NCBI GenBank assembly: GCA_958427895.1 | Contig: CAUADW010000001.1 | Location: forward strand, 1 to 64,000 | DNA: 64,000 nt | Source of the DNA: an uncultured Collinsella sp. | Lineage (GTDB): Bacteria > Actinomycetota > Coriobacteriia > Coriobacteriales > Coriobacteriaceae | Reading direction: 5' to 3' | In this document: positions 41,081-50,165 of the stretch, one piece after another | Numbering within the stretch: the first letter of the stretch is position 1 | How the letters are laid out: every line of letters starts with the position of its first letter | Notes under the pieces: generated by a model | Database searches by the model: none | What the model saw: only the letters and a program-made list of their open reading frames with translations | What the model was told of the DNA's origin: nothing | Translations under genes and position numbers: made by a program

Positions 41081-41938
41081 ATGACCGATAGTAGCAAGAG
41101 CGCACTTTCCCTCATTAGCACCCATCAGGGATACAGCGAATCCGAGCAGCGCATTGTCGACTATATATTGGAGCACCAGTCCGAGGCGCCGCGCCTCACG
41201 GCGGCTCAGCTCTCACGCGCCGCCGCCACGTCAGAGGCGACCGTTTCGCGCTTCTGCCGCAAGCTTGGCTTTGGTAGCTTCCGCAGCTTTCAGTTTTCGT
41301 TGGCGAGGGATTTGGAAAGCCAGCGTAACGAGGGCCTGACCGACGAGGTCTCGCTCGACAATATGGAGCAGAGCCTCAAGAACATCCTGGCTGCCAAGGT
41401 TAGCGAGCTTAATGCGACCATCGACGGGATCGACCACGATACGCTGGCGGCTGTTGTGCATGCCCTTAAGCATGCAGGGGTTATTGAGTTTGCGGCTGTG
41501 GGCAATACGAACGCGGTCGCGCTCGATGCGACGTTTAAGTTTTCGCAGCTGGGCCTGCGCTGCATGGCGAGCACCATTAGCGAGACATCAATCGGCTTTG
41601 CGCTCACGTTGCGCCCGGGTGACGTCATCGTGCTAATCTCAAACTCTGGCAAATCGCGCCGACTGAATCGCATGGCAAAAGCGGCTCGCGACTGCGGCGC
41701 AACCGTGGTCGTCATCAGCAGCGATAGCAAGTCTCCACTTGCGCGCCTCGCCGACTACACCTTTAATACCGTCAATCACGAAGCGCTGCTGACGACGGGC
41801 GACTTTGCATTCTCTAAGATCAGCGCCACGATGATCATAGAGGTCATCTACAACTTTCTGCTGCCCGAGATTGAAGACGCTCGCGAGCATATCAGCTACT
41901 ACGAGGAGCTCATCCAGCCGGATAAGGTCGTTGAGTAA
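41081..41938 (+). CDS. RpiR/MurR family transcriptional regulator
   Basis: Sugar-phosphate-responsive regulator (285 aa). The N-terminal HTH_6 domain (about 1-80) has YSESEQRIVDYILEH and SEATVSRFCRKLGFGSFRSFQ; the C-terminal SIS domain (about 110-260) has VIEFAAVGNTNAVALDAT and VIVLISNSGKSRRLN, which bind phosphosugars. ATG at 41081 follows CAGGAG at six bases; an in-frame ATG at 41033 has no site. Divergent from fruA, so it probably controls the fructose locus. Confidence 0.9.
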   Translation: MTDSSKSALSLISTHQGYSESEQRIVDYILEHQSEAPRLTAAQLSRAAATSEATVSRFCRKLGFGSFRSFQFSLARDLESQRNEGLTDEVSLDNMEQSLKNILAAKVSELNATIDGIDHDTLAAVVHALKHAGVIEFAAVGNTNAVALDATFKFSQLGLRCMASTISETSIGFALTLRPGDVIVLISNSGKSRRLNRMAKAARDCGATVVVISSDSKSPLARLADYTFNTVNHEALLTTGDFAFSKISATMIIEVIYNFLLPEIEDAREHISYYEELIQPDKVVE

Positions 41939-41945
41939 AACGCGT

Positions 41946-41978
41946 AGTGGGACAAAAATTTCAGTCTATTTTGTCCCA
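41946..41978. terminator. Bidirectional terminator between RpiR gene and recN
   Basis: GTGGGACAAAA (41946-41956) pairs perfectly with TTTTGTCCCAC (41968-41978). T-rich on both strands at the loop side. It lies between two convergent stop codons. The GTGGGACAAA sequence is also part of the palindrome at 791-806. Confidence 0.7.
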
Positions 41979-41997
41979 CCAACACAGCTGATACGAC

Positions 41998-43626
41998 CTA
42001 ACCTCGAGCTTCTTCGAGCATCTGCTTGGCGTGCGCCAGGCTTGCCTCGGACTGATCGCCGCTCAACATGCGGGCGATCTCGGCGATACGCGCTTCGCCG
42101 GTTACCTCGTCCAAATGCGTCTGGGGAACATCGCCCGGTTCCTTGCTGACGACATAATGCTTGTCAGCCATGACGGCGACCTGCGCCAAGTGGGTTACGA
42201 CAATCACCTGATGAGTAGCGGCGAGATCTGCCAGCACGCCCGCGAGCGCACGCGCCGTGGAGCCACCGACACCGGCATCGACCTCGTCAAACACCAGCGT
42301 ATCAACACCGTCCGCGTTACCGAGGACGACCTTGCTTGCCAGCATGACGCGGCTGAGCTCGCCGCCCGACGCAATGCGGCGCAGGGGACGTGGCGTCAAG
42401 CCGGCACCGCTGCGGTATAGCAGCTCGTAGCTCGAAGGACCAACGGGCGTCCACTCAGCACGGGGAAGATCGCGCGACTCCCAGACGAGCTCGGCGCCAC
42501 CCATCTCCAAGCGAGCCATCTGGCGGCCGACCTCGTGGCAGAAGCGCGGGGCCGCCGTATTGCGTGCGCGCTTAAGTGCCTTGGCAGCGGCAAACAACTC
42601 GCGCTCGGCGCTCCCGAGTGCCTCACGCGCCTTTTTGATCTGTTCATCGCCATCATCAACCAGGGACAGCAGCTCTTGCGAGCGATCGCGCATGGCAAAA
42701 ACATCGTCCATAGTGGGACCCCACTGACGCAACAGACCCTTGAGGTCGGAATACCGCTCACGCATGCGAGCGAGCTCGCGCGGGTCGAAGGCGATGCCAT
42801 CGCGATAGGCACGAAGCTCGTTCGCGCAATCCTCAAGGGAGATACAGGCATCCGAAAGTGCATCGGCAATGTCGCCCAGTTTGCGATCGACGGTAGCCAT
42901 GCGGGAAAGTTCTGCCACGGCGCTGTTCACGGCATCGAGCGCTCCCCCTTCAGAGGCAAGCGATGCATGGGCATCGTTAGCCGTGGCAACCAGTACCTCG
43001 GCATGTTCGGAGCGCGGCAGCAGTTCCTCGAGTTCCTCATACTCGCCCGGCTTGGGGTCGACCTCGCCGATGCGCTCGAGGGCAAAGCGCGCCTCCTCGA
43101 CGCGGCTCCCCTGCGCGCGCGAGGCCTCTTCGACACGTCGAACCTCCTTGGCGGCAGCGCGCGATGCTTTAAAGCAGGCACGGTACGCATCCAGCGCCTC
43201 GAGCGCCGCGCGCCCAGCCCAGGCATCGACCATCGCAACGTGATGTGCCGGATCGAGCAAGCGCTGGTGCTCGTGTTGGCCGCACAGATCCATCATCACG
43301 CCAACGCGCTCCGAAAGCTCGCGCACACTGGCGATGCGGCCGTCAATCTTCACTCGGCTGCGGCCCTCGGCAGAAAGGCTGCGCTGCACGGTAAAACCCT
43401 CCGTGTCGTGTGGACCGTCGAACAGCCGCGCCTCGACGCTCGCCAGCGCCTCGCCCTCGCGCACCGTCGACGAATCCGCGCGCTCGCCCAAAATAAGCTT
43501 GAGGGCCGAGAGCAGCGCGGTCTTGCCGGCGCCGGTCTCGCCGGTCAGGACAGTCAGGCCGGCACTCGGCACCAGCGTCGTCTCGCGAATGAGTGCAATG
43601 TTAGAAACCTGCAGCTCATCGATCAT
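41998..43626 (-). CDS. recN: DNA repair protein RecN
   Basis: SMC-like ATPase used in double-strand break repair. The 542-aa protein has Walker A LTGETGAGKTALLSALKLILG at the N-terminus, a long coiled-coil middle with many Glu/Ala/Arg, then signature RIASGGELSRVMLASK and Walker B LVFDEVDAGVGGSTARAL at the C-terminus, plus VTHLAQVA. The start overlaps the end of nadK by 11 bases. No LexA box is visible in front of it, since it sits inside an operon. Confidence 0.95.
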   Translation of the reverse strand: MIDELQVSNIALIRETTLVPSAGLTVLTGETGAGKTALLSALKLILGERADSSTVREGEALASVEARLFDGPHDTEGFTVQRSLSAEGRSRVKIDGRIASVRELSERVGVMMDLCGQHEHQRLLDPAHHVAMVDAWAGRAALEALDAYRACFKASRAAAKEVRRVEEASRAQGSRVEEARFALERIGEVDPKPGEYEELEELLPRSEHAEVLVATANDAHASLASEGGALDAVNSAVAELSRMATVDRKLGDIADALSDACISLEDCANELRAYRDGIAFDPRELARMRERYSDLKGLLRQWGPTMDDVFAMRDRSQELLSLVDDGDEQIKKAREALGSAERELFAAAKALKRARNTAAPRFCHEVGRQMARLEMGGAELVWESRDLPRAEWTPVGPSSYELLYRSGAGLTPRPLRRIASGGELSRVMLASKVVLGNADGVDTLVFDEVDAGVGGSTARALAGVLADLAATHQVIVVTHLAQVAVMADKHYVVSKEPGDVPQTHLDEVTGEARIAEIARMLSGDQSEASLAHAKQMLEEARG

Positions 43627-44476
43627 GACGGACTCCGTAGAATACGCGGCTCACCGAGTTATAGAAGCTCTCGGGGCCGTAATCCAGCAGCAGCACATCA
43701 CCGGGCCCACGACGCACGGCCACGCTCTCAACGGTGCCATCGCAGGTAATAAACTGTCCATCGATAGCGATCGCCGGAACGCTCGGACGGTCATCAGACA
43801 TAAAGATTTCGACGACATCACTCGGCGAAGTCAAGAAGGCGCGGGCCTGAATGGTGTGCGGCGCAATAGGTACGCAGACCATGCCCGTATAGTCGGGGCT
43901 CACGATGGGGCCACCGGCACTGAGCGCGTAACCCGTAGAACCAGTCGCCGTGGACACGACCACGCCGTCGCCACGCAGTCGGTCGATATGGTGGCCCGAC
44001 ACCGTGATGTCGAACTCGACCATATCGGACAGCGGACCGCGGGTAAGCGCCATGTCGTTGAGGGCGAAGGTGCGCACGACATCCTTCGTACCGTCTTCGC
44101 GCACGGACACGATATCCGCGGCGATGGTAGCGCGACGGCTCACGTGCAGCTCGCCGGAAAGGGCGTCGCTCACGACCTGCAGAATGTCGCGCTCCTCGGG
44201 GCTCGCAGCAGTTAAAAAGCCCAGGTGACCATAGGAAAGACCGAGGATAGGAATCTCGCGATGGTTGAGGATGCGGGCAGCGCGCAGCAACGTACCGTCG
44301 CCGCCGAGCGTAATGACCAGATCGGAGCCGTCAATATCAGGCGTGCTCTGAATCTTGGATCGCTGGTCGGCAGCCCATGCCACCTCATAGCCCTGGCGCG
44401 TCAGCCAAAGCTCGAGCATCAGGCCGCTCTCGACCGCCTCTTGCTTGTAGTAATTGGGAACCAGAAAGACCTTCAT
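43616..44476 (-). CDS. nadK: NAD kinase
   Basis: Makes NADP from NAD and ATP or polyphosphate. The 286-aa protein has the signature VITLGGDGTLLRAARIL, LSYGHLGFLTA, FALNDMALTRG and GDGVVVSTATGSTGYALSAGGPIVSP. The usual NE in the second motif is ND here, a mild variation. The gene overlaps tlyA by four bases and recN by 11, fitting the common recN-nadK-tlyA order in Gram-positives. Confidence 0.95.
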   Translation of the reverse strand: MKVFLVPNYYKQEAVESGLMLELWLTRQGYEVAWAADQRSKIQSTPDIDGSDLVITLGGDGTLLRAARILNHREIPILGLSYGHLGFLTAASPEERDILQVVSDALSGELHVSRRATIAADIVSVREDGTKDVVRTFALNDMALTRGPLSDMVEFDITVSGHHIDRLRGDGVVVSTATGSTGYALSAGGPIVSPDYTGMVCVPIAPHTIQARAFLTSPSDVVEIFMSDDRPSVPAIAIDGQFITCDGTVESVAVRRGPGDVLLLDYGPESFYNSVSRVFYGVRHDR

Positions 44477-45285
44477 AGCGTTGCAGCTTTCTCGCTCAAA
44501 ACCGATACCTGGGATTGCAGCACGTCTTGCGAGCGGTCGCCAGATTCAAATCTCGTGCCGTACAGGAAAAATTCAACGTTGCCCTTGGCACCATGAATGG
44601 GCGACACGCACACATCGACCGGGAACAGCCCCTTGGCAGCAAAGAGCTCAACCGCCGCCACGAGCGTATCGCGGCGCACAGCGGGATCGGTCACAATGCC
44701 GCCCTCGCCCACCAGCGCCGCCGGAGCCTCAAACTGCGGCTTTACGAGCGTGCAGAATGCACCCGTAGGCGCCAGGCACGCCAGCACCGCATCGATAATG
44801 TTCGCGATGCTGGTAAACGAGACATCACACACAGCTAGGTCGATGGCGCCGGCATAGCCAAGCTCAGGCAGCTGCGTCACATTTGTGCGCTCATGCAGCG
44901 TCACGCGATCGTCCTGACGCAACGACCAATCGAACTGGGCGCGACCTACGTCCACCGAGACAACGCTCGCAGCTCCGCGTTTGAGCAGGCAATCGGTAAA
45001 GCCGCCGGTAGAGCAGCCCACATCCAGACAGGCAAGACCCGTCGGATTGATGTCAAACGCATCAAGCGCGCCTTCGAGCTTAAGACCGCCGCGGCCAACA
45101 TAGGGAATGCGCCCCTTCACGTGCAACGGCAGGCCCGGGGTTACCTTAAGGCCCGGCGAAGTCAAGCGCTCGCCGCCACTCGAGACCAAGCCGGCCATAA
45201 GAGTGCGAAGGGCATCCGCGCGATCGGCGCAGATGCCCTGTGAAATCAGTTCGTCATCAAGACGCACGCGTTTCATGAATGCCAT
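44473..45285 (-). CDS. tlyA: TlyA family rRNA methyltransferase / hemolysin A
   Basis: Probable 2'-O-methyltransferase of rRNA (16S/23S), also called hemolysin A. The 270-aa protein has an N-terminal S4 RNA-binding domain (RVRLDDELISQGICADRADALRTLMAG) and an FtsJ-like domain with LDVGCSTGGFTDCLL, VDVGRAQFDW, VCDVSFTSI and LVKPQFEA. Start uncertain: ATG at 45285 is used; ATG at 45276 gives the more usual start MKRVRLDDEL, and neither has a strong ribosome site. Confidence 0.9.
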   Translation of the reverse strand: MAFMKRVRLDDELISQGICADRADALRTLMAGLVSSGGERLTSPGLKVTPGLPLHVKGRIPYVGRGGLKLEGALDAFDINPTGLACLDVGCSTGGFTDCLLKRGAASVVSVDVGRAQFDWSLRQDDRVTLHERTNVTQLPELGYAGAIDLAVCDVSFTSIANIIDAVLACLAPTGAFCTLVKPQFEAPAALVGEGGIVTDPAVRRDTLVAAVELFAAKGLFPVDVCVSPIHGAKGNVEFFLYGTRFESGDRSQDVLQSQVSVLSEKAATL

Positions 45286-45311
45286 CAACCATTCGTATCC
45301 GGAGATGCGGC

Positions 45312-45551
45312 CTAGCTATCCTGGGATTCGTTTGCCGCATCCTCATCGTATTCCTGCTCGAGCTTGTCGGCCTCTCGCGGCGTCAGCTCAAACTTGTCGA
45401 CCATATCGACCGCACGGGAGCCCAGCTCAATCGCTTCGTCAAACAAATCGAGCGAACGCTCCAAGGAGGTATCCTTGGAGCGAACGGTAGCGATGATCTG
45501 GTCCAGACGGTCCGAGATCTCGTCGAAGTTGCGGACAGAACCCTCTGGCAT
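45312..45551 (-). CDS. xseB: Exodeoxyribonuclease VII small subunit
   Basis: Small helical subunit of exonuclease VII (79 aa), with FDEISDRLDQIIATVRSKDTS, LERSLDLFDEAIELG and an acidic tail. It is sandwiched between nusB and tlyA. The large subunit gene xseA, normally adjacent, is not in the window, so the partner must be elsewhere or lost. Confidence 0.9.
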   Translation of the reverse strand: MPEGSVRNFDEISDRLDQIIATVRSKDTSLERSLDLFDEAIELGSRAVDMVDKFELTPREADKLEQEYDEDAANESQDS

Positions 45552-45553
45552 GA

Positions 45554-46141
45554 CTACTCCTCGACGGAGTCGGCCTCGACGGCCTCAGCAGCGTCCGCAT
45601 CCTCGGCAAGTACACCGGCGGCAGCCTGAGCGGCGGCGACCTTTGCGGCCGCCTCTGCAGCCTGCGCCTCCTCGCGAGCACGATCCTCGGCCAGCAGCTC
45701 CTGGTACAGGTCCTCGCCCGGCAGCTCCTCGCTGCGAGCGATCTTACCCAGCACGCCGTTGACGAACGACGCGGACTGGTCGGTGCCATAGGCCTTGGCA
45801 AGCTCGACGGCCTCGTTGATCACGATGGCGTCCGAGACCTCCTCGTCGGTGAGGAAACGCATCTCGTAAACGGCGATACGCAGCAGGTTGCGGTCGGCGC
45901 CGGGCATGCGCATAAGATCCCAGTTCTTGGCAACGGAGCGCAGAGCGCAGTCGATGCGGTCGATATGCTCGTAGGCACCGCGACAAAGCTCCAGCGCATA
46001 GGGGTCGAGGGGACCCTTAGAGATCAGGAAATCGCCCTCGAGGACGCGCTCGAGCGGGCTGTCCGTGGCCTCGGCCTGGAACAGCAGCTGCAGCGCCTGA
46101 CTGCGGGCAAGCGTACGCCCGCGATAAACCTTAAGGCTCAA
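45554..46141 (-). CDS. nusB: Transcription antitermination factor NusB
   Basis: Binds boxA RNA with NusE (S10) for rRNA antitermination. The 195-aa protein has RTLARSQALQLLFQAEAT, RMPGADRNLLRIAVYEMRFL, AIVINEAVELAKAYGTDQSASFVNGVLGKIAR, and then an extra C-terminal tail of about 50 residues rich in Ala and Glu that is not in the standard fold (about 140 aa). Two bases separate it from xseB. Confidence 0.94.
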   Translation of the reverse strand: MSLKVYRGRTLARSQALQLLFQAEATDSPLERVLEGDFLISKGPLDPYALELCRGAYEHIDRIDCALRSVAKNWDLMRMPGADRNLLRIAVYEMRFLTDEEVSDAIVINEAVELAKAYGTDQSASFVNGVLGKIARSEELPGEDLYQELLAEDRAREEAQAAEAAAKVAAAQAAAGVLAEDADAAEAVEADSVEE

Positions 46142-46144
46142 AGG

Positions 46145-46507
46145 TTACTCCTTGGGGAAAACGAGGCCGTCGATGCAAACGTCAACGCGCTCGACCTCGA
46201 CGCCAACCTGGGCATCGATGGCGGCGACCACGGCGGCGCGAACGGCCTCGGCGAGTTTCTTGAACGGATAGCCAAAGAACACCACGACACGCACGGTGAG
46301 TGCGAGCTTGTCGCCGACGACCTCGGCCTCGACCGCCGGCTCGGAAGCCGGGGCCTTGGACGAAAGCATCATGGAGACAAGGTTGGTGGCAAGGTCCTTG
46401 ACGCCAACGGAGGCGATGCCCTCGACATCCGTGACGGCGCGTGAGACGATGGCGGTCAGAACATCGGGCGAAATGCCGATGCCGTCAATCTTGATTTCCT
46501 GGGGCAT
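46145..46507 (-). CDS. Asp23/Gls24 family envelope stress protein
   Basis: A 120-aa member of the Asp23 family, which in Gram-positives lies at the membrane and responds to envelope stress. Marks are GIGISPDVLTAIVSRAVTDVEGIASVG, KLALTVRVVVFFGYPF and VGVEVERVDVCIDGLVFP. It lies three bases before nusB, the common accC/asp23-nusB type neighbourhood. No membrane span. Confidence 0.9.
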   Translation of the reverse strand: MPQEIKIDGIGISPDVLTAIVSRAVTDVEGIASVGVKDLATNLVSMMLSSKAPASEPAVEAEVVGDKLALTVRVVVFFGYPFKKLAEAVRAAVVAAIDAQVGVEVERVDVCIDGLVFPKE

Positions 46508-46531
46508 GAGTCCTCCTAGAAGAGTTGGTTG

Positions 46532-47095
46532 CTAGACGCGGGAGACGAACTTGCCGTCGCGGGTGTCAACCTTGATGACCTCGCCCTCGTTGAGGTACAT
46601 GGGGACCTGGATGACAGCGCCGGTGTCGATCGTGGCCGGCTTGGTGGAACCCTGGACGGTGTCGCCCTTAAAGCCCGGGTCGGTCTGGACGATGGTGGTC
46701 TCGATGAACATCGGCGGAGTCACGCCCATGAGCTCATCGTCGGCGAAGAGCAGCTGGCAAATGTCGTTCTCGCGCAGCCACTTGGAGTTCTCGCCCACCA
46801 TGTCCTCGGGAACGGGAACCTGCTCATAGGTCTCGTTGTCCATGAAGATGTAGTCGGCGCCATCGTTGTAGAGATACTGGAACTCACGGGTGGTGAGCAT
46901 GACGCTCTCGAACTTGGTGCCGGCGTTACAGGTGTTCTCGACGACACGCCCGCTCTTGATGTCGCGGGTCTTGTAGCGCACAAACGCGCCGCCCTTGCCC
47001 GGCTTGACATGCTGGAACTCGACGATGGTGTAGACCTTGTCCTTAATGCGGAGACCGAGGCCGTTCTTGAAGTCGGCGGTAGAAATGGTAGGCAT
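46532..47095 (-). CDS. efp: Elongation factor P
   Basis: Helps ribosomes through polyproline stretches. The 187-aa protein has domain I with VKPGKGGAFVR, whose Lys 34 is the usual modification site, then domains II and III (NETYEQVPVPEDMVGE; VTPPMFIETTIVQTDPG; TDGKFVSRV-like end). ATG at 47095 gives the standard MPTISTADFKNG start. No modifying enzyme gene (epmA or similar) is seen nearby. Confidence 0.96.
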   Translation of the reverse strand: MPTISTADFKNGLGLRIKDKVYTIVEFQHVKPGKGGAFVRYKTRDIKSGRVVENTCNAGTKFESVMLTTREFQYLYNDGADYIFMDNETYEQVPVPEDMVGENSKWLRENDICQLLFADDELMGVTPPMFIETTIVQTDPGFKGDTVQGSTKPATIDTGAVIQVPMYLNEGEVIKVDTRDGKFVSRV

Positions 47096-47200
47096 AGCGA
47101 CCTTTCTTGTTATGGGCAGAACGCACAAGCGTCCAAATTACATACGATAGAAATTATACACTTGCAGACGGCTGCTGCAGCGAGCGCATAAAAAGAGAAC

Positions 47201-47232
47201 GCGGGGCGTCCGAATCGATCCGGACGCCCCGC
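47201..47232 (-). terminator. Terminator of the peptidase gene
   Basis: GCGGGGCGTCCG (47201-47212) pairs with CGGACGCCCCGC (47221-47232); on the minus strand GTTCTCTTTTT follows. It separates the peptidase gene from efp. Confidence 0.8.
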
Positions 47233-47254
47233 CCCAAAAATCTATCGAAATGGG

Positions 47255-48385
47255 CTAGCAATCGATGACGTGCAGGTCGTGCGGGGTCTTGGTGAAGGGC
47301 TCGTAGCCGTTCTCGGTGACCACGCCGTAGTCCTCCAGACGCACGCCGCCCACACCGGGCAGATACACGCCGGGCTCCATGGTGATAACCGAGCCGACCT
47401 CGATGGTGTTCTTGCTGCGGTTGAAGTTGGGCAGCTCATGGATGTCGATGCCCACGCCGTGACCCAGACCATGGTTGTAATAATCGCCATAGCCGGCATC
47501 GCCGATGATCTTCTTGGAAAGCTTGAAGATGTCGTTGCCCTCGACGCCCGGATGAATGGCAGCGACGCACTCCTCGTGCGTACGGCGCACGAGCGCGTAC
47601 AGGTCGAGCTGCTCCTGGGTAGGCTCGCCCATCACAACGGTGCGCGTCATGTCGGAACGATAATCGCAGTAGCCCGCGCCGTAATCCATGAGAACGAAAT
47701 CGCCCTTCTCGATGACACGGTCACTCGGGACGGCATGCGGGTTGGCGGTGTTGGGACCGCTCGCCACGATGGAGCCGAAGGCAAGGCTGTCGGCGCCGTT
47801 GGCGAACATAAAATTCTCGAGCTCGTTGCGAACCTGCTTCTCGGTCATACCGGGCTTAATAAAGCCGAGCATATGCTGGAAGGCGGCATCGGTGATCGAC
47901 TGTGCATGGCGCATGAGCTCGATCTCCTCGGCATCCTTGATGGCGCGCATCTTGCGGATGTCGTCATGCATCAGCGGCAGCATGCAGGCAACGGAGCGGT
48001 CCTCCAGGCCGCGCTGAATACCCTGGTAGAAATTAATCTGCATATCGTCCTCGACAGCGCAGACGCGGCACTTGTTAGCCACAATCTTGCCGGCGACCCA
48101 ACCGGGGATGGTGCCTTCGTCCATGTCGTAGACCCAGGGGCTGCCGGCGGGCGTGTTCTCCTCAAAGCTGTTGAGGTAGCGCGAGTCGGTGTGGAACAGG
48201 CACTGGTCGACCGTAATAAACGCAGCGTGCGGGAACTCGAAGGTGTAGTCGAAGACGCCCTTCACGCCCGTAAGCCAACGAAGGTTGGCCTCGTCGCGCA
48301 CCACGATGGCGTCGTAGCCACGCTCGGCCATCAGGGCACGGACACGCTCGATACGACCGGCAGGACCGGCAGCAAACTCAGACAT
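47255..48385 (-). CDS. pepP: Xaa-Pro aminopeptidase / M24 family metallopeptidase
   Basis: Cleaves an N-terminal residue before proline. The 376-aa protein has a creatinase-type N-terminal domain (about 1-135) and a pita-bread C-terminal domain with the five metal ligands visible: Asp in MDYGAGY and SDMTRTV, His in [12 protein letters not shown], Glu in TMEPGVY and RLEDYGVV. Start ATG at 48385 has GAAAGGAA upstream. Often next to efp in Gram-positives. PepQ (prolidase) is the alternative name. Confidence 0.92.
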   Translation of the reverse strand: MSEFAAGPAGRIERVRALMAERGYDAIVVRDEANLRWLTGVKGVFDYTFEFPHAAFITVDQCLFHTDSRYLNSFEENTPAGSPWVYDMDEGTIPGWVAGKIVANKCRVCAVEDDMQINFYQGIQRGLEDRSVACMLPLMHDDIRKMRAIKDAEEIELMRHAQSITDAAFQHMLGFIKPGMTEKQVRNELENFMFANGADSLAFGSIVASGPNTANPHAVPSDRVIEKGDFVLMDYGAGYCDYRSDMTRTVVMGEPTQEQLDLYALVRRTHEECVAAIHPGVEGNDIFKLSKKIIGDAGYGDYYNHGLGHGVGIDIHELPNFNRSKNTIEVGSVITMEPGVYLPGVGGVRLEDYGVVTENGYEPFTKTPHDLHVIDC

Positions 48386-48517
48386 GCAGATTCCTTTCTT
48401 GTTGTCTCTATATAGACGGGACGGGTCTCAATCGAACGACGGAATCGCATGCGATCCGCAACCGATTGAAAACCCGCCCCTCAACATGATACGAAAGACA
48501 ATGGATGTCAATAAATC

Positions 48518-49627
48518 TTAGAGAAGTTCTTTGCGAGAAGCCAAGTAGGCGTGAGCATGGCGCTCAAGAACCTCGTCCTCAACGCTCGTTAGGCGAATGG
48601 CACCGAGTGCTGCGGGCAGCGGCAGCATGCTGCGATTCGAGCGAGCGAACTGCTGCTTGCGGAACTCCTCGATATATGCGGCAGGCTCCAGGTCGAAGGC
48701 AAGTTCCTCGATACCAAAGTCCTCCAGGCAGTCATCGACCTCAAAAACGTAATCGATATCGAAGTCGCAGGCGTCGTGGGCAAGGCGCGCCTCAAAGCGC
48801 ATGCCCTCGGACAACAGCTGGTAGGCAGGGACCTGCGAAGCGGCATCGCCCAAGCAGGCGCGCAGGGTGCGCTCCCCCGTCTTGCCAAAATCGAGCGCAT
48901 GGCGGGCGCTCGGGTTCGTGGCCATCAGTACGTCCTTGCGGGCAGTCTGAGACCATTGAACGGCATTGACGAGCGCGACCTCCTCGCCCGCGAGAATCTC
49001 GGGGACGGTCTCAGTAAACTGATTCCAGCGGGACTTGCTGCTCGAAAGCATGGTGCCAACAAGTACCACATAGCCGAGCTTAAGGTCCTCGGGGTCCGCC
49101 TCGCGAACAAGGTCGAGGTCACACACGACCAAGCCCGGTTCGGGACGGAACGCGATAGCGGGAAGCGCATTGGCCGACGAGGCGACGAGCGGCTTCATGG
49201 TCGTCGCGACCGTGAGCATGGCGTCGAACGTCGTCGGCAGTAAGGCGCACTCGGTGCGACCGCACCACTGATTGGCACACCAACAAACGACCGAGCAGGT
49301 CGCTGTATCGCCGACAGCGACAACCAAATCGTCGCAGGTAATGCCGTTAGCCGACAGGGCGCCAAAGACGGTATCGGCATCGACCAGCGTGGCACCAGCA
49401 GGCGAAACCTCGAGGACTAGCGGCGACACGACAAAACCGGCGTCGACCAGCGCATGCTCGACGACCTCACCAAAACGCTCGGATGTGGCGGAGTTCCAAA
49501 CCACCATCGCGCGCTTAGGTTTGCCCACAGCCGAGGCAAACATGCGCGACAGCTCATCGAACGCGCCCAATCCGACGCGGACATCGACACTGCGGTTTTG
49601 GAAATTGATCAGTTGACGGCGAATCAT
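48518..49627 (-). CDS. Divergent 3-dehydroquinate synthase homologue lacking metal ligands
   Basis: A 369-aa protein aligning along its length with AroB: NAD-region LVVAVGDTATCSVV (GGGV.GD in AroB), LLPTTFDAMLTV (VPTTLLAQVDSS), CDLDLV and SARHALDFGKTGERTL (R..LNFGHTFGHA). The two His of HTFGH that bind zinc are Lys and Glu here, and the VGGKTG loop is gone, so normal dehydroquinate synthase chemistry is doubtful. The ATG at 49627 overlaps the aroK stop. It may be a degenerated gene, a new function, or a strongly drifted enzyme. Confidence 0.75.
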   Translation of the reverse strand: MIRRQLINFQNRSVDVRVGLGAFDELSRMFASAVGKPKRAMVVWNSATSERFGEVVEHALVDAGFVVSPLVLEVSPAGATLVDADTVFGALSANGITCDDLVVAVGDTATCSVVCWCANQWCGRTECALLPTTFDAMLTVATTMKPLVASSANALPAIAFRPEPGLVVCDLDLVREADPEDLKLGYVVLVGTMLSSSKSRWNQFTETVPEILAGEEVALVNAVQWSQTARKDVLMATNPSARHALDFGKTGERTLRACLGDAASQVPAYQLLSEGMRFEARLAHDACDFDIDYVFEVDDCLEDFGIEELAFDLEPAAYIEEFRKQQFARSNRSMLPLPAALGAIRLTSVEDEVLERHAHAYLASRKELL

Positions 49628-50157
49628 AGCAGTCCACGCTCCAAAAGCATCTCGGCACAAAGGTAGGAAACGTCCTCGAAGGACTTGTTGCGAATATCAA
49701 GGGTAAGGTCGGCGGCCTGGCGATACAGCGGACGGCGATGCTCAAACAGGCGCGCAGCGTGCTCGGGCGAACGGAAATCGGGGCGCGTGTCGGACCGACG
49801 AATCTGGCGAATCGAATCCTCGAAGTCGCCCTCGAGGTACACGCACGTACCCATTTCGTGCATCAGCTCAATATTCACCGGCGTTTCGACGATACCGCCC
49901 CCGCACGAAACCAACAGGCTGCGCTCGCTTTGGAGCGAACGGAGCGCCGAGGTCTCGAGCTCGCGAAAACGATCCTCGCCCTCGGTCTGAAAAATCTCGG
50001 TTACCGACTTACCGCAACGGCGCACGACCAGGCGGTCGGTATCGATAAAACGCCGCTTGAACATAGTGCCGACGTTGCGCGCGAGCGTCGATTTGCCCGC
50101 GCCCAAAAAGCCGATAAAGAAGATATGGTCACAGCCGTGTTTGGTATGCTGGGACAT
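49624..50157 (-). CDS. aroK: Shikimate kinase
   Basis: Phosphorylates shikimate in the aromatic amino acid pathway. The 177-aa protein has P-loop FIGFLGAGKSTLARN, the DTDRLVVRRCGKSVTEIF shikimate-binding segment with FRELE, VSCGGGIVETP and the lid Arg in RPDFR. It overlaps the aroB-like gene by four bases, so both are made together. Confidence 0.94.
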   Translation of the reverse strand: MSQHTKHGCDHIFFIGFLGAGKSTLARNVGTMFKRRFIDTDRLVVRRCGKSVTEIFQTEGEDRFRELETSALRSLQSERSLLVSCGGGIVETPVNIELMHEMGTCVYLEGDFEDSIRQIRRSDTRPDFRSPEHAARLFEHRRPLYRQAADLTLDIRNKSFEDVSYLCAEMLLERGLL

Positions 50158-50165
50158 AGCGAGAC

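Noticed and set aside
48428..48469. Hairpin TCAATCG...CGATTGA upstream of the peptidase gene as a regulatory RNA
   Set aside because: Stem is short with a loop of nearly 30 bases and no T-run; too weak to list as a feature.
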